Below, piece by piece: positions 56,756 through 64,000 of a stretch of DNA of 64,000 bases. Origin of the DNA: Terriglobia bacterium (GTDB lineage: Bacteria; Acidobacteriota; Terriglobia; Versatilivoradales; Versatilivoraceae); contig JAKUNG010000016.1 in the NCBI GenBank assembly GCA_022452285.1, positions 40,161 to 104,160 of the forward strand. The letters run 5' to 3'. The number at the start of each line of letters is the position of its first letter. Position 1 is the stretch's first letter. The notes beneath the pieces are model-generated. The model did not search any database, was not told the origin of the DNA, and saw only the letters and a program-made list of their open reading frames with translations. The translations under genes and the position numbers were made by a program.

Positions 56756-58990
56756 TTAGTTGGAAAAACTCCATTTCAGTTCCTGGGCTTTTCGATTTTT
56801 GACTACTTGTTCTGTTTCACGAAGATGAAGAATAGTTGTATTAACAATATACTTAAGCCGTGCCATATTATCTATTTTGGTAGGCACAGGTAGCACTGGT
56901 TGACCTTTTGCATATTTAGCAGCATTCCTTCCGATTATTCTGTAGGAATCCAAATCAAGATTTGGTGCTTGAGGGAATAGTTCCAAGTTGTTAAGGGGTT
57001 GTAGGTCGCGCTGGTGAATGACAGTTGTGCCCTTAGATTGAAGACCGATACTAATTCCAGAACCGCTAAGTTGGGCTCCAAGATGACCAATGAAACCACA
57101 ATCAGAGGTTTCATAAATTTTTACAATACGTGGCTTCATTTCCTCCATTTGAATACCATGGATTAGAACCTGAAGTACATCGTGATGAGAAATCCCTAAA
57201 ATAGTAGAATTTAGAGAACACCCAAAAGCTGGTCCGATTGCAACAACAATTTCTTGGGGGTCGTCACTATTTGTAGCCTCTCCAATTTCTCTGATGAAAT
57301 CATCTGATTTTGAAGAAAACAAAACTCCTATTTCCCTAGGGTTTTCAGCTTGTGGTAGAGAGGAAATCTCCTTCCAACGTTCAGCATTAAGATTATAACC
57401 TGTCCCTGGACCTTGATAATCATTTGGGTCATTAACAGCACTTATGACTTTAGGGCCTGGCAAGACCATGGATGAGGTTTGTAAATGATCCCCTGACATC
57501 CTTAATTTCTGGATAGCTAAAACTTTTTTTGCTATGTCAGAAAAACCTTCCTTAGCTAAAGCTCGAATTACATCGAGACCATTCTTTCCATACTTAAGGA
57601 ATTGATTTGCAGCATCTAAATCTGCTACTACATTTCTGTCAGGCATGTCATCACTACTTCCAGCTTGTATTGCTGCTTCTACTTCAGAATCAGTTATAGG
57701 AGGCAATTTTAGTTGGCGAAAGACAGCCTGGATAGCATGGGCTGCTTTTTTTCGAACCTGCAAAATAGTTGTTGAGCTAACAGGTCTGAGTCCTCCATCG
57801 ACCTGCATGTCTCGTTGAAGAACATTATAATCATCAAAATCTGAAGCATCAAAGTTCCCTCCTCCAAATAGGTTGTCTTCTCTAGGCATTACACTATATC
57901 CAGAAAAAATATAGTCTGTGCCAGGAAGAAACTGTAGCATCAACTTTGCTGATTTTCGTATGGAAGAATGTGAAGCCATTGCATCATTACCTGATGCTAA
58001 TTCTAGATCAAACAGAGTGGCAATTAAGTTTTCAGCTAAAACCCCACGAACACCACCAGGAAGAGATTCTGGAAGGGCAATGCAACTAATGGATCCATTT
58101 TGGACACCCTGAGAACCAGCTCCTTTAATGGCCATTAAACATCTAGTCTCTAAATAAAGCATGGACTTGGATTCAGCATGTCCCATTAGAGCCTCAGAAC
58201 CGGTGCCAGAAGTAAATCTTACTTTTATTCCGCGTGAGGCATAGGCTGAGGCTAAAAACCCTTTGGACCAGGGTGTGTCATCTCCATCACGAAATGCTTT
58301 CTCAGTTCCATAAACTGAAAGTGTTTCGGCATAAGTGGTTAATCCTTGTAAAGCTAATTGCAAACTCAAAGCTTCTTCAACTGCACACTGAGTTAGCGCT
58401 GTACCTCGTCCAGTTTGTGATCCAACCAATAGAGCAATGGCATTAAACGGAGCATAACGAGAAACACCAACAGTCGTTTCCAATTCTGAAAAACCACGTT
58501 CAACTGCTTCTGCAGCATCAGCAGCCAATAAGGCTGGATTTTCTTTTTTGTTTGTTACATGTGCTTGATTAGAAGGAGTTTTTCTAGCTCGTAGCTTTTG
58601 TAGTGCCATCATCATTTCTATCGTATTAAGTTTATTAACAACTTGTACAATCTTTGCTGGGGTAAGAGAACTAAAGATACTGATGAGTTGTTTCCGTGGC
58701 ACTGCAATATCAACTAACATTCTTGCTAATTTTGTTGAATTCAAGGCCATGTATGTTTCTGCTTGAGACTTATTAATTGCATAATTAGCGATGAAGCTGT
58801 CGATAAGGTCAAACTCTATTTCTGATTTTCCATCGAGTTCACAGATACGCCCCTGAGAAACTTTAATTTGTGGTTTGGGGTCAAAAGGACTATCAAATAA
58901 AATTAGACCTGTCTCAGGCCATTCTTCAATGAAACTGTCTTTGTTTATTGCTCGGTCAGTCCGAGATTTTATACGTTTTGATTTCACCAT
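56756..58990 (-). CDS. B12-dependent diol/glycerol dehydratase, fused large and medium subunits
   Basis: A 744-residue fusion. Residues about 1-560 match PduC/DhaB1: substrate/metal residues are retained in SNQAHVTN, GFSELETTVGVSRY, TTYAETLSVYG, QGVQNGSIS, ELASGNDAM and FSGYSVMPR. Residues about 565-744 match PduD: VVAIGPAFG, GAQLSGSGISIGLQSKGTTV and LELFPQAPNLDLDSYRIIG. The fusion leaves no room for the N-terminal targeting peptide that sends PduD into microcompartments. With coenzyme B12 it should convert a 1,2-diol or glycerol to an aldehyde. No reactivase (PduGH/DdrAB) is in the window. First intact diol-cluster gene after the PLP enzyme at 59045. Confidence 0.94.
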   Translation of the reverse strand: MVKSKRIKSRTDRAINKDSFIEEWPETGLILFDSPFDPKPQIKVSQGRICELDGKSEIEFDLIDSFIANYAINKSQAETYMALNSTKLARMLVDIAVPRKQLISIFSSLTPAKIVQVVNKLNTIEMMMALQKLRARKTPSNQAHVTNKKENPALLAADAAEAVERGFSELETTVGVSRYAPFNAIALLVGSQTGRGTALTQCAVEEALSLQLALQGLTTYAETLSVYGTEKAFRDGDDTPWSKGFLASAYASRGIKVRFTSGTGSEALMGHAESKSMLYLETRCLMAIKGAGSQGVQNGSISCIALPESLPGGVRGVLAENLIATLFDLELASGNDAMASHSSIRKSAKLMLQFLPGTDYIFSGYSVMPREDNLFGGGNFDASDFDDYNVLQRDMQVDGGLRPVSSTTILQVRKKAAHAIQAVFRQLKLPPITDSEVEAAIQAGSSDDMPDRNVVADLDAANQFLKYGKNGLDVIRALAKEGFSDIAKKVLAIQKLRMSGDHLQTSSMVLPGPKVISAVNDPNDYQGPGTGYNLNAERWKEISSLPQAENPREIGVLFSSKSDDFIREIGEATNSDDPQEIVVAIGPAFGCSLNSTILGISHHDVLQVLIHGIQMEEMKPRIVKIYETSDCGFIGHLGAQLSGSGISIGLQSKGTTVIHQRDLQPLNNLELFPQAPNLDLDSYRIIGRNAAKYAKGQPVLPVPTKIDNMARLKYIVNTTILHLRETEQVVKNRKAQELKWSFSN

Positions 58991-59044
58991 TAATTTATAC
59001 CTAAGGTTTCAACGCTGAAGTCTTACTATATACAAGGAAATCTT

Positions 59045-60205
59045 TTAGATTCCCTTCAAAGCATCTTCAAAATCTTGAATCAGATCTGAAGTGGCTTCAA
59101 TACCAACAGAAAATCGGATAAGATCTTCAGAGATACCAATTCGTTGTCGATCTTCTTTAGAGAGCCCACAATGAGTTGTGAAAGCAGGTCTTGTTATTAG
59201 GGATTCAACACCTCCTAGACTAGGTGCTTGAATGGGTAGAACAAGATTTTCTAGAAAGGTTTTGGCTCCTATGATTCCACTATGGAGTTCAAAACTTAGC
59301 ATTCCACCGTAACCATCAAATAAATGTGTTGCCAACTGGTAATTAGGGTGATTTTTGAGTCCAGGATAATTAACTATAGATATTGCAGGATGAGCCTGCA
59401 AAAACTGAGCAACTTGAAGAGCACTCTGGTTTTGGGCTTTGACCCTAAGAACCAGAGTTTTGATTCCTCGATGCAATAAAAAAGCAGCATGTGGATCTAA
59501 GATTCCACCGAAATGATCCAGTTTGTTAGAAATTTTTTTGATTAAAGATCTTGAACCAATTACAGCACCTGCAGTAATGTCAGAGTGACCATTAAGGTAT
59601 TTGGTAGCACTATGTATAGATAAATCAAATCCCCATTTTAAGGGCCGGAAGTTCACTGGACTTGTAAAAGTATTGTCAATAATAGAGATTAATCCATTTT
59701 TTTTTGCAAAGTCAGTCACTGCTTCTAAATCAGTTACTTGCATAAGTGGATTAGTAATGGCTTCAACGTAAATAGCCTTAGTATTAGGGCGGAGCATTGT
59801 CTTCCATGATTTAGGATTACTACTGTCAAAAAAGTCAAAACTTAACCCTAATTCACTAAAATCCTGACTAAGTAGCCCGTAAGTACCTCCATAAAGACAA
59901 TCTTGGGCAAGTAAGTGGTCTCCAACACTGAGACATGCTAGAAGTGTAGTTGAAATTGCTGCCATACCACTTCCTGTTACTATGGCGGCATCACCGTCTT
60001 CGAGAGAAGCCAGTTTTTGATGCAAAGCTAAATGATTAGGGGTATTACTGAGTCTCAAATACTTGATATTATGATAATCAGTATCTTCTGTATGTTCAAA
60101 GGTAGCTGATTGAAATATAGGTATGCTAACAGAGCCTTGAATGTGGGGCATTGGTTCCCCAGCATGAATTAATTTGGTTTCCAGTTGTTTGAAATTAGCA
60201 GGCAT
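59045..60205 (-). CDS. Cys/Met-metabolism PLP enzyme (cystathionine gamma-synthase/lyase family)
   Basis: A 386-residue fold-type I PLP enzyme. The PLP lysine is in IHSATKYLNGHSDITAGAV (about 213). GSGMAAISTTLLA (phosphate binding) and YVEAITNPLMQVTD, DNTFTSPVNFRPL are as in the family. It may act as cystathionine gamma-lyase, beta-lyase, gamma-synthase or methionine gamma-lyase; the residues that separate these are not certain to me. On the same strand and 54 nt upstream of the fused diol dehydratase. Confidence 0.9.
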   Translation of the reverse strand: MPANFKQLETKLIHAGEPMPHIQGSVSIPIFQSATFEHTEDTDYHNIKYLRLSNTPNHLALHQKLASLEDGDAAIVTGSGMAAISTTLLACLSVGDHLLAQDCLYGGTYGLLSQDFSELGLSFDFFDSSNPKSWKTMLRPNTKAIYVEAITNPLMQVTDLEAVTDFAKKNGLISIIDNTFTSPVNFRPLKWGFDLSIHSATKYLNGHSDITAGAVIGSRSLIKKISNKLDHFGGILDPHAAFLLHRGIKTLVLRVKAQNQSALQVAQFLQAHPAISIVNYPGLKNHPNYQLATHLFDGYGGMLSFELHSGIIGAKTFLENLVLPIQAPSLGGVESLITRPAFTTHCGLSKEDRQRIGISEDLIRFSVGIEATSDLIQDFEDALKGI

Positions 60206-60282
60206 GGTAGAAATCTCAGGTTAAGGTTAGCACAAAAAATCGAAACTTTAGCATTTGTGGAGTACCAGAACTTATATTCTAG

Positions 60283-60318
60283 TAAGAAATAGTAAATAGT
60301 TAAGAAATAGTAAATAGT
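60283..60318. repeat. Two tandem 18-bp repeats between divergent genes
   Basis: TAAGAAATAGTAAATAGT occurs at 60283-60300 and again at 60301-60318 with a partial third start (TAAA). It is mid-way in the 193-nt gap between the PLP enzyme (minus) and LmbE-like gene (plus), where a regulator or promoter would act. Confidence 0.9.
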
Positions 60319-60398
60319 TAAATCGACGATTTGGAAATTACAGATCTGGTTACCTTATTAGAATTCAAGATACTCTATGCATTAATCAATAAGAATAA

Positions 60399-61169
60399 AT
60401 GGTTATTTTATCCATGAAAAAGAATTCTACTATTTTATTTAGTATGGCTCATCCAGATGATGAAAGTTTTATGGTTGCCGGTGTGGCTTGCAAGTACGCT
60501 GCCCAAGGTGTTCGCTTAGTTTTGTCAACAGCTACTCTCGGTGAGGAGGGAAAGGTAGGAGAGCCTCCTATCTGTTCAAGAAAAAACTTGGGTACGGTGA
60601 GGGAAAGAGAATTGCGACAAGCCACAGATTTACTTGGAATTCATTTTATTCACTTGCTAGGTTTTAAAGACCGGAAGCTTTCAGTGGCTGATCCAAAAAA
60701 AATTCGGAAGCAACTGATTCACTTAATAAGACTCTATCAACCTAATTTAGTCATCACTTTTGATCCTAACGGTTTTAATTTGCACCCAGATCATATAGCT
60801 ATTAGTCGTTTTACCTCGGATGCTATAGCAGCAGCAGCAGATCCGAATTGGTTGCCCAATGAGGGTAATCCACACCAAGTAGAACGTTTGTTGTGGACAT
60901 CGCCCTTAATTCCAGAGGAGCTGGGCCACCATGAGAAATTAGTTGGTCATCCAGGTGTAGATTTCATTGTAGATGTTAAACATTGGGCTAAGAATAAGGC
61001 TGCAGCATTAAAAGCCCACCGAACCCAACATCTTTCAATCGATAGAATTTGGTTTGACCTTCCCAACTTAGAAATAAGACTATCAAATGAATCCTTCCGT
61101 CAGGCTTGGGGGCCTCTTTTAAAGAGGAGACCGCAGAACGACCTTTTCGTTGGAATGAATAGTATCTAA
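60399..61169 (+). CDS. PIG-L/LmbE-family deacetylase
   Basis: A 256-residue zinc deacetylase. The metal motif is SMAHPDDESFMVAG (about 15-28, AHPDDE) and the second His motif is NLHPDHIAISRF (H-P-D-H, about 127). The family removes N-acetyl groups from GlcNAc-linked compounds (GlcNAc-PI, mycothiol and bacillithiol precursors, antibiotics). It resembles the soluble bacterial BshB-type group, but no thiol-synthesis partner is near. Start 60399 or 60414; neither has a ribosome site. Confidence 0.85.
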   Translation: MVILSMKKNSTILFSMAHPDDESFMVAGVACKYAAQGVRLVLSTATLGEEGKVGEPPICSRKNLGTVRERELRQATDLLGIHFIHLLGFKDRKLSVADPKKIRKQLIHLIRLYQPNLVITFDPNGFNLHPDHIAISRFTSDAIAAAADPNWLPNEGNPHQVERLLWTSPLIPEELGHHEKLVGHPGVDFIVDVKHWAKNKAAALKAHRTQHLSIDRIWFDLPNLEIRLSNESFRQAWGPLLKRRPQNDLFVGMNSI

Positions 61170-61364
61170 AAAACAATATATCCTCTAAAAGGTGCTAGAA
61201 AATAAAAAGGCTTTTCACATTTTTCTGAAATGCAAATTACAACTTGTCACTTTAGACAAAAGGTATCAAAAATAAAGAATAGTATTCTCTCAATGTAGAC
61301 TACAGAGATTTTGAAGTCATTTTATATTCTGGAATATTTATAAGGTTTTCCTGAACTCGCTCGC

Positions 61365-61394
61365 TTGACAGCTGATCAAATGCATTCCTATAAT
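61365..61394 (+). promoter_or_regulatory. Perfect sigma-70 promoter of tmRNA
   Basis: TTGACA (61365-61370), 18-nt spacer, TATAAT (61389-61394); both boxes are exact consensus. The start of transcription would be about 61401, giving a leader of about 40 nt removed by RNase P. Confidence 0.9.
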
Positions 61395-61441
61395 TGACCC
61401 TTAGACAAAAGATAATTCAGAAATCAGATTATCCCTGCTTA

Positions 61442-61798
61442 GGGGGCGAAACGGTTTCGACGGGATTATCAAGGCTGAAGATGCGTATCGAGGACCATAA
61501 TCTCGTTAAAAATATGGAACTAAACTTAATTGCTGATGAACAATTAGCACTTGCTGCTTAATTAAATAAGTAGCCGTTCCCTCTACTGATGCCTGTGCGG
61601 TGGATGTGGAGCGTCGACTAACAGGCTAACTGATCGCAGAAGGCCGAGCGCAATCAGTGAAATTTATCGGTCTAGCGATTTAATAATTTTGCCGTTTTCT
61701 TAATATTAGATCGCGAAACAAAAATGAAACGGATATATGCGTAGATTCTTCTTGCTAAGTGATTTCGGACGCGGGTTCGATTCCCGCCGCCTCCACCA
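61442..61798 (+). ncRNA. ssrA: Transfer-messenger RNA
   Basis: About 357 nt. The 5' end GGGGGCGAAACGGTTTCGAC and 3' end, with T-arm GGTTCGATTCCC and acceptor CGCCTCC plus encoded ACCA, form the tRNA-like half; GGGGGCG pairs with CGCCTCC (one G-U). The tag reading frame ends at TAA 61559-61561, giving ...NLIADEQLALAA (61523-61558); the resume codon could be GAA 61517 or AAC 61523. The ALAA end is the usual protease degron. tmRNA with SmpB frees stalled ribosomes; smpB is not seen here. Confidence 0.96.
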
Positions 61799-62093
61799 TA
61801 GATTGAAATTATTTTTTTGTCTCCTTAAGTGATTTTTCCATGTTCGATTAAACTGTAGACCAACCTCAATGAACTTCAGTTTTACATCTGATAGGTAATA
61901 AAAAAAATAGTTTCATTTTGGGTGGTAGTAAGTGTGTTAAAAGTGAATTCATCTGGAGATGGAAATCTAGGCTAATCCGAGAGAAATCTTGGCAGGAAAG
62001 ATTTATTTGAGATAATCTTTCACTTAGTATTTATTTTTGAGTAAGGAAGATAGGACAAAGGGCTCAAAAAAATAAAGGGTTGAAAGGAGCTAT

Positions 62094-62810
62094 ATGCGGG
62101 AGGATGGACGAAAAGCTAACGAATTGCGCGAGGTAAAAATTGAACCAAACTTTATTGTTGGTGCAGAGGGGTCAGTATTAATTTCACTTGGTGATACGAG
62201 GGTAATTTGTACCGCTAGCGTTGAAGATTCTGTACCTTCTTTTTTGCGGGGTAAAAACACTGGGTGGATAACAAGTGAATATTCAATGATTCCTAGGGCA
62301 ACTAACACTCGGACGACACGTGAATCATCTCGAGGAAAGGTGTCAGGAAGAACTCAGGAAATTCAGCGTTTAATTGGACGTTCTCTTCGGAGTATTGTGC
62401 GAATGGAAGAAATGGGAGAACGGACTATATGGATGGATTGTGATGTAATTCAAGCTGATGGAGGTACCCGAACAGCTTCTATTACTGGGGCTTTTGTTGC
62501 TCTGACAATAGCCTTACAAAAATTAGTGGAAGAAGGGTTAATTGTAAAATTGCCAATCAAGGATTTTGTTGCCGCTACTAGTGTCGGTCTCGTTAGAGGA
62601 CTTCCTCTCTTAGATCTAAATTATGGGGAGGATTCTCAAGCCCAAGTAGATATGAATGTAATTCAGACTGGTGATGGTTCTTTGATAGAGATACAGGGAA
62701 CCGCTGAAGGAGATCCTTTTGCGAGAGATAAATTGAATTCTCTTTTAGATTTGGCTGAATCAGGAATTAAACAACTCATTGAAATTCAAAGAAATATTTT
62801 ACAGATATAA
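62094..62810 (+). CDS. rph: Ribonuclease PH
   Basis: A 238-residue phosphorolytic 3'-5' exoribonuclease that trims tRNA 3' ends. It starts [14 protein letters not shown] (the RxDGR motif), then [15 protein letters not shown], and the catalytic region [21 protein letters not shown] (about 115-135, split here as [14 protein letters not shown] and TASITGA) and [18 protein letters not shown] lies upstream of ATG. Located between tmRNA and rdgB, next to tRNA genes it could act on. Confidence 0.97.
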   Translation: MREDGRKANELREVKIEPNFIVGAEGSVLISLGDTRVICTASVEDSVPSFLRGKNTGWITSEYSMIPRATNTRTTRESSRGKVSGRTQEIQRLIGRSLRSIVRMEEMGERTIWMDCDVIQADGGTRTASITGAFVALTIALQKLVEEGLIVKLPIKDFVAATSVGLVRGLPLLDLNYGEDSQAQVDMNVIQTGDGSLIEIQGTAEGDPFARDKLNSLLDLAESGIKQLIEIQRNILQI

Positions 62811-62975
62811 AAGACCCATTGAGTAAGAGAATTGATACAGGAGTTTTTTGTAATCTATTAAACTCTAAGTATAAAGTCCTTGAATATCGTTTTATGGTTG
62901 GAATGACAGTCCACAAGCATCATCCAATAGCTATTAATAGCCTTGTTACTTTCTGCCGTCTCGAGGGAATTAACT

Positions 62976-63599
62976 TTGTCAGAAAATGAATCTAATGACA
63001 AATCATGTCTTTTGGTGGCAACCTTTAATCAAGGCAAGCTGAAGGAGATCCAAAGCTATCTAACCTTTTTGCCTATTCGCCTTCTTTCTTTGAAAATATT
63101 TCCCAATGTAGACCCTATGGTTGAAAAAGGAAAGACCTTTAAAGAAAATGCTGGGGATAAGGCTGCTTACTATAGTCGCTTTACCAAGTTTTTAACTATG
63201 GCTGACGATTCAGGACTTGTAGTTGATGCTCTTGACGGAAAACCTGGAGTTTATTCAGCTCGGTATTTAAGTGAACAGGCTTCAGATCGAGATCGTTTTT
63301 GTCAAATTTTAACTGAACTCAAAGACATTCCTGATTCTAAGAGAACTGCTAAGTTTGAGTGTTGTATTGCTTTGGCAAGAGAGGGGATAGTTCGAGAAAT
63401 GGTTCAAGGTACTCTAGAGGGCGTGATTAGTCGAGAACCTAGAGGAAAGAATGGTTTTGGTTATGACCCTATTTTTCAGGTTGTTCAAAATGGACCAACT
63501 TTAGCTGAACTAAGTTCCGATGAAAAAAATCAAATCAGTCATCGTGGACAGGCACTTAGAAAAATGGTTGAGAAGTTGTCTTTACGAGTATCTACTTAA
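62976..63599 (+). CDS. rdgB: Non-canonical purine NTP pyrophosphatase (RdgB/HAM1)
   Basis: About 207 residues. LLVATFNQGKLKEI opens the domain (NTP-binding), FKENAGDKAAYYSRF follows, then TMADDSGLVVDALDGKPGVYSARY (Asp as metal ligand; the ADDSGL motif) and GFGYDPIFQV. It removes ITP, XTP and dITP. TTG 62976 is chosen: GAGGG lies eight bases upstream at 62963-62967. The longer form from TTG 62943 has no ribosome site. Follows rph, a common pair. Confidence 0.93.
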   Translation: MSENESNDKSCLLVATFNQGKLKEIQSYLTFLPIRLLSLKIFPNVDPMVEKGKTFKENAGDKAAYYSRFTKFLTMADDSGLVVDALDGKPGVYSARYLSEQASDRDRFCQILTELKDIPDSKRTAKFECCIALAREGIVREMVQGTLEGVISREPRGKNGFGYDPIFQVVQNGPTLAELSSDEKNQISHRGQALRKMVEKLSLRVST

Positions 63600-63669
63600 A
63601 AATGGTTTAGAAAATTTTAATTTCTAGGTTGTTCTAAACTAAGGCTTCAAATCAAGGCTGGAGATTTTC

Positions 63670-63699
63670 TTGACAATCCTTAAAGAAATCCAGTAGTTT
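63670..63699 (+). promoter_or_regulatory. Candidate sigma-70 promoter of tRNA-Pro
   Basis: TTGACA (63670-63675), 18-nt spacer, TAGTTT (63694-63699), about 24 nt before the tRNA. Confidence 0.55.
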
Positions 63700-63722
63700 T
63701 GAAAACAAAACGATGCAATAAA

Positions 63723-63799
<77 letters not shown>

Positions 63800-63911
63800 T
63801 TACATCCTTTTTTTTATCAACAACTTAGAATGAAGTTAGCAGCGAGAGCTTTCTTTCCAGTAGGCCCATGAGATCCATTTAGCATCCTTGCAATTCAAGA
63901 CTCTAAGCAGT

Positions 63912-64000
63912 CTAAGATGGATGCATCTCTTCGTTACTCTCCTCACCCAACAACTTTATTTTGTTGTTTAATTCGTTCTTCGCCGCATCCCATTTCCAGG
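63912..64000 (-). CDS. 3' end of an unidentified gene cut by the right edge
   Basis: On the minus strand an open frame from the edge runs 28 codons to TAG (63914-63912), reading WKWDAAKNELNNKIKLLG then EESNEEMHPS. It is charged and helical, possibly a real C-terminus, but too short to name. The remaining 63800-63911 holds nothing recognisable. Confidence 0.35.
   Translation of the reverse strand, partial: WKWDAAKNELNNKIKLLGEESNEEMHPS

Overview
The window is AT-rich DNA from an uncultured-type, Gram-negative bacterium. Evidence for an outer membrane is an LptE-like lipoprotein; there are also Tat and lipoprotein signals, haem synthesis (hemH) and a periplasm-facing respiratory formate dehydrogenase. 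It decodes UGA as selenocysteine: two adjacent formate dehydrogenase genes each contain an in-frame TGA followed by a textbook bacterial SECIS hairpin. Many genes start with TTG behind a good Shine-Dalgarno. I cannot place the lineage from sequence alone; the mix (secreted PQQ-type propellers, secreted PHP and epimerase proteins, LeuS with a planctomycete/acidobacteria-like insert) suggests a little-studied environmental phylum or a deltaproteobacteria-like group rather than a model proteobacterium. No rRNA, CRISPR, IS element, prophage or integrase was seen.

Layout. 0-5.3 kb: GNAT, PfkB sugar kinase, TerB-like protein, secreted AGE-type epimerase, lytic transglycosylase. 5.5-14.6 kb: alaS-recX, ilvE, then leuS-lptE-holA. 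14.6-21.6 kb: ferritin-like protein, hemH, phosphoglycolate-phosphatase-like HAD, mtnA, thioesterase, ygfZ, gatB. 21.6-24.8 kb: CtpA protease and divergent tatA-tatC. 24.9-27.3 kb: groES-groEL under a CIRCE operator, and a small Fis-like regulator. 27.4-35.4 kb: cvpA, PHP phosphoesterase, purC, smc, cysS.

35.5-45.9 kb is the most distinctive block: two selenocysteine formate dehydrogenases in tandem. The first is a soluble, NAD-linked type in which the catalytic subunit is split into two genes placed in reversed order around a NuoE-NuoF fusion. The Mo/Sec domain is encoded first; the iron-sulfur N-terminal half, including the Mo-proximal [4Fe-4S] domain, is encoded last. The second is a classical membrane FDH-N (fdnGHI) with its maturation factor fdhE, behind a near-consensus sigma-70 promoter. 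Together they could oxidise formate both to NADH and to the quinone pool.

46.0-54.0 kb: two methyltransferase-like genes and a glutamine amidotransferase, then exported sugar- and phosphoester-related proteins and two convergent paralogous PQQ-type propellers. 54.5-61.2 kb: peroxiredoxin, then a minus-strand cluster of a Cys/Met-metabolism PLP enzyme, a fused large+medium B12-dependent diol/glycerol dehydratase, its small subunit, and a D-threonine-aldolase-like PLP enzyme, with a divergent LmbE-type deacetylase. The cluster has no microcompartment or reactivase genes in view and is a good candidate for an undescribed pathway. 61.4-64 kb: tmRNA behind a perfect sigma-70 promoter, rph, rdgB, tRNA-Pro(UGG) and an edge fragment.
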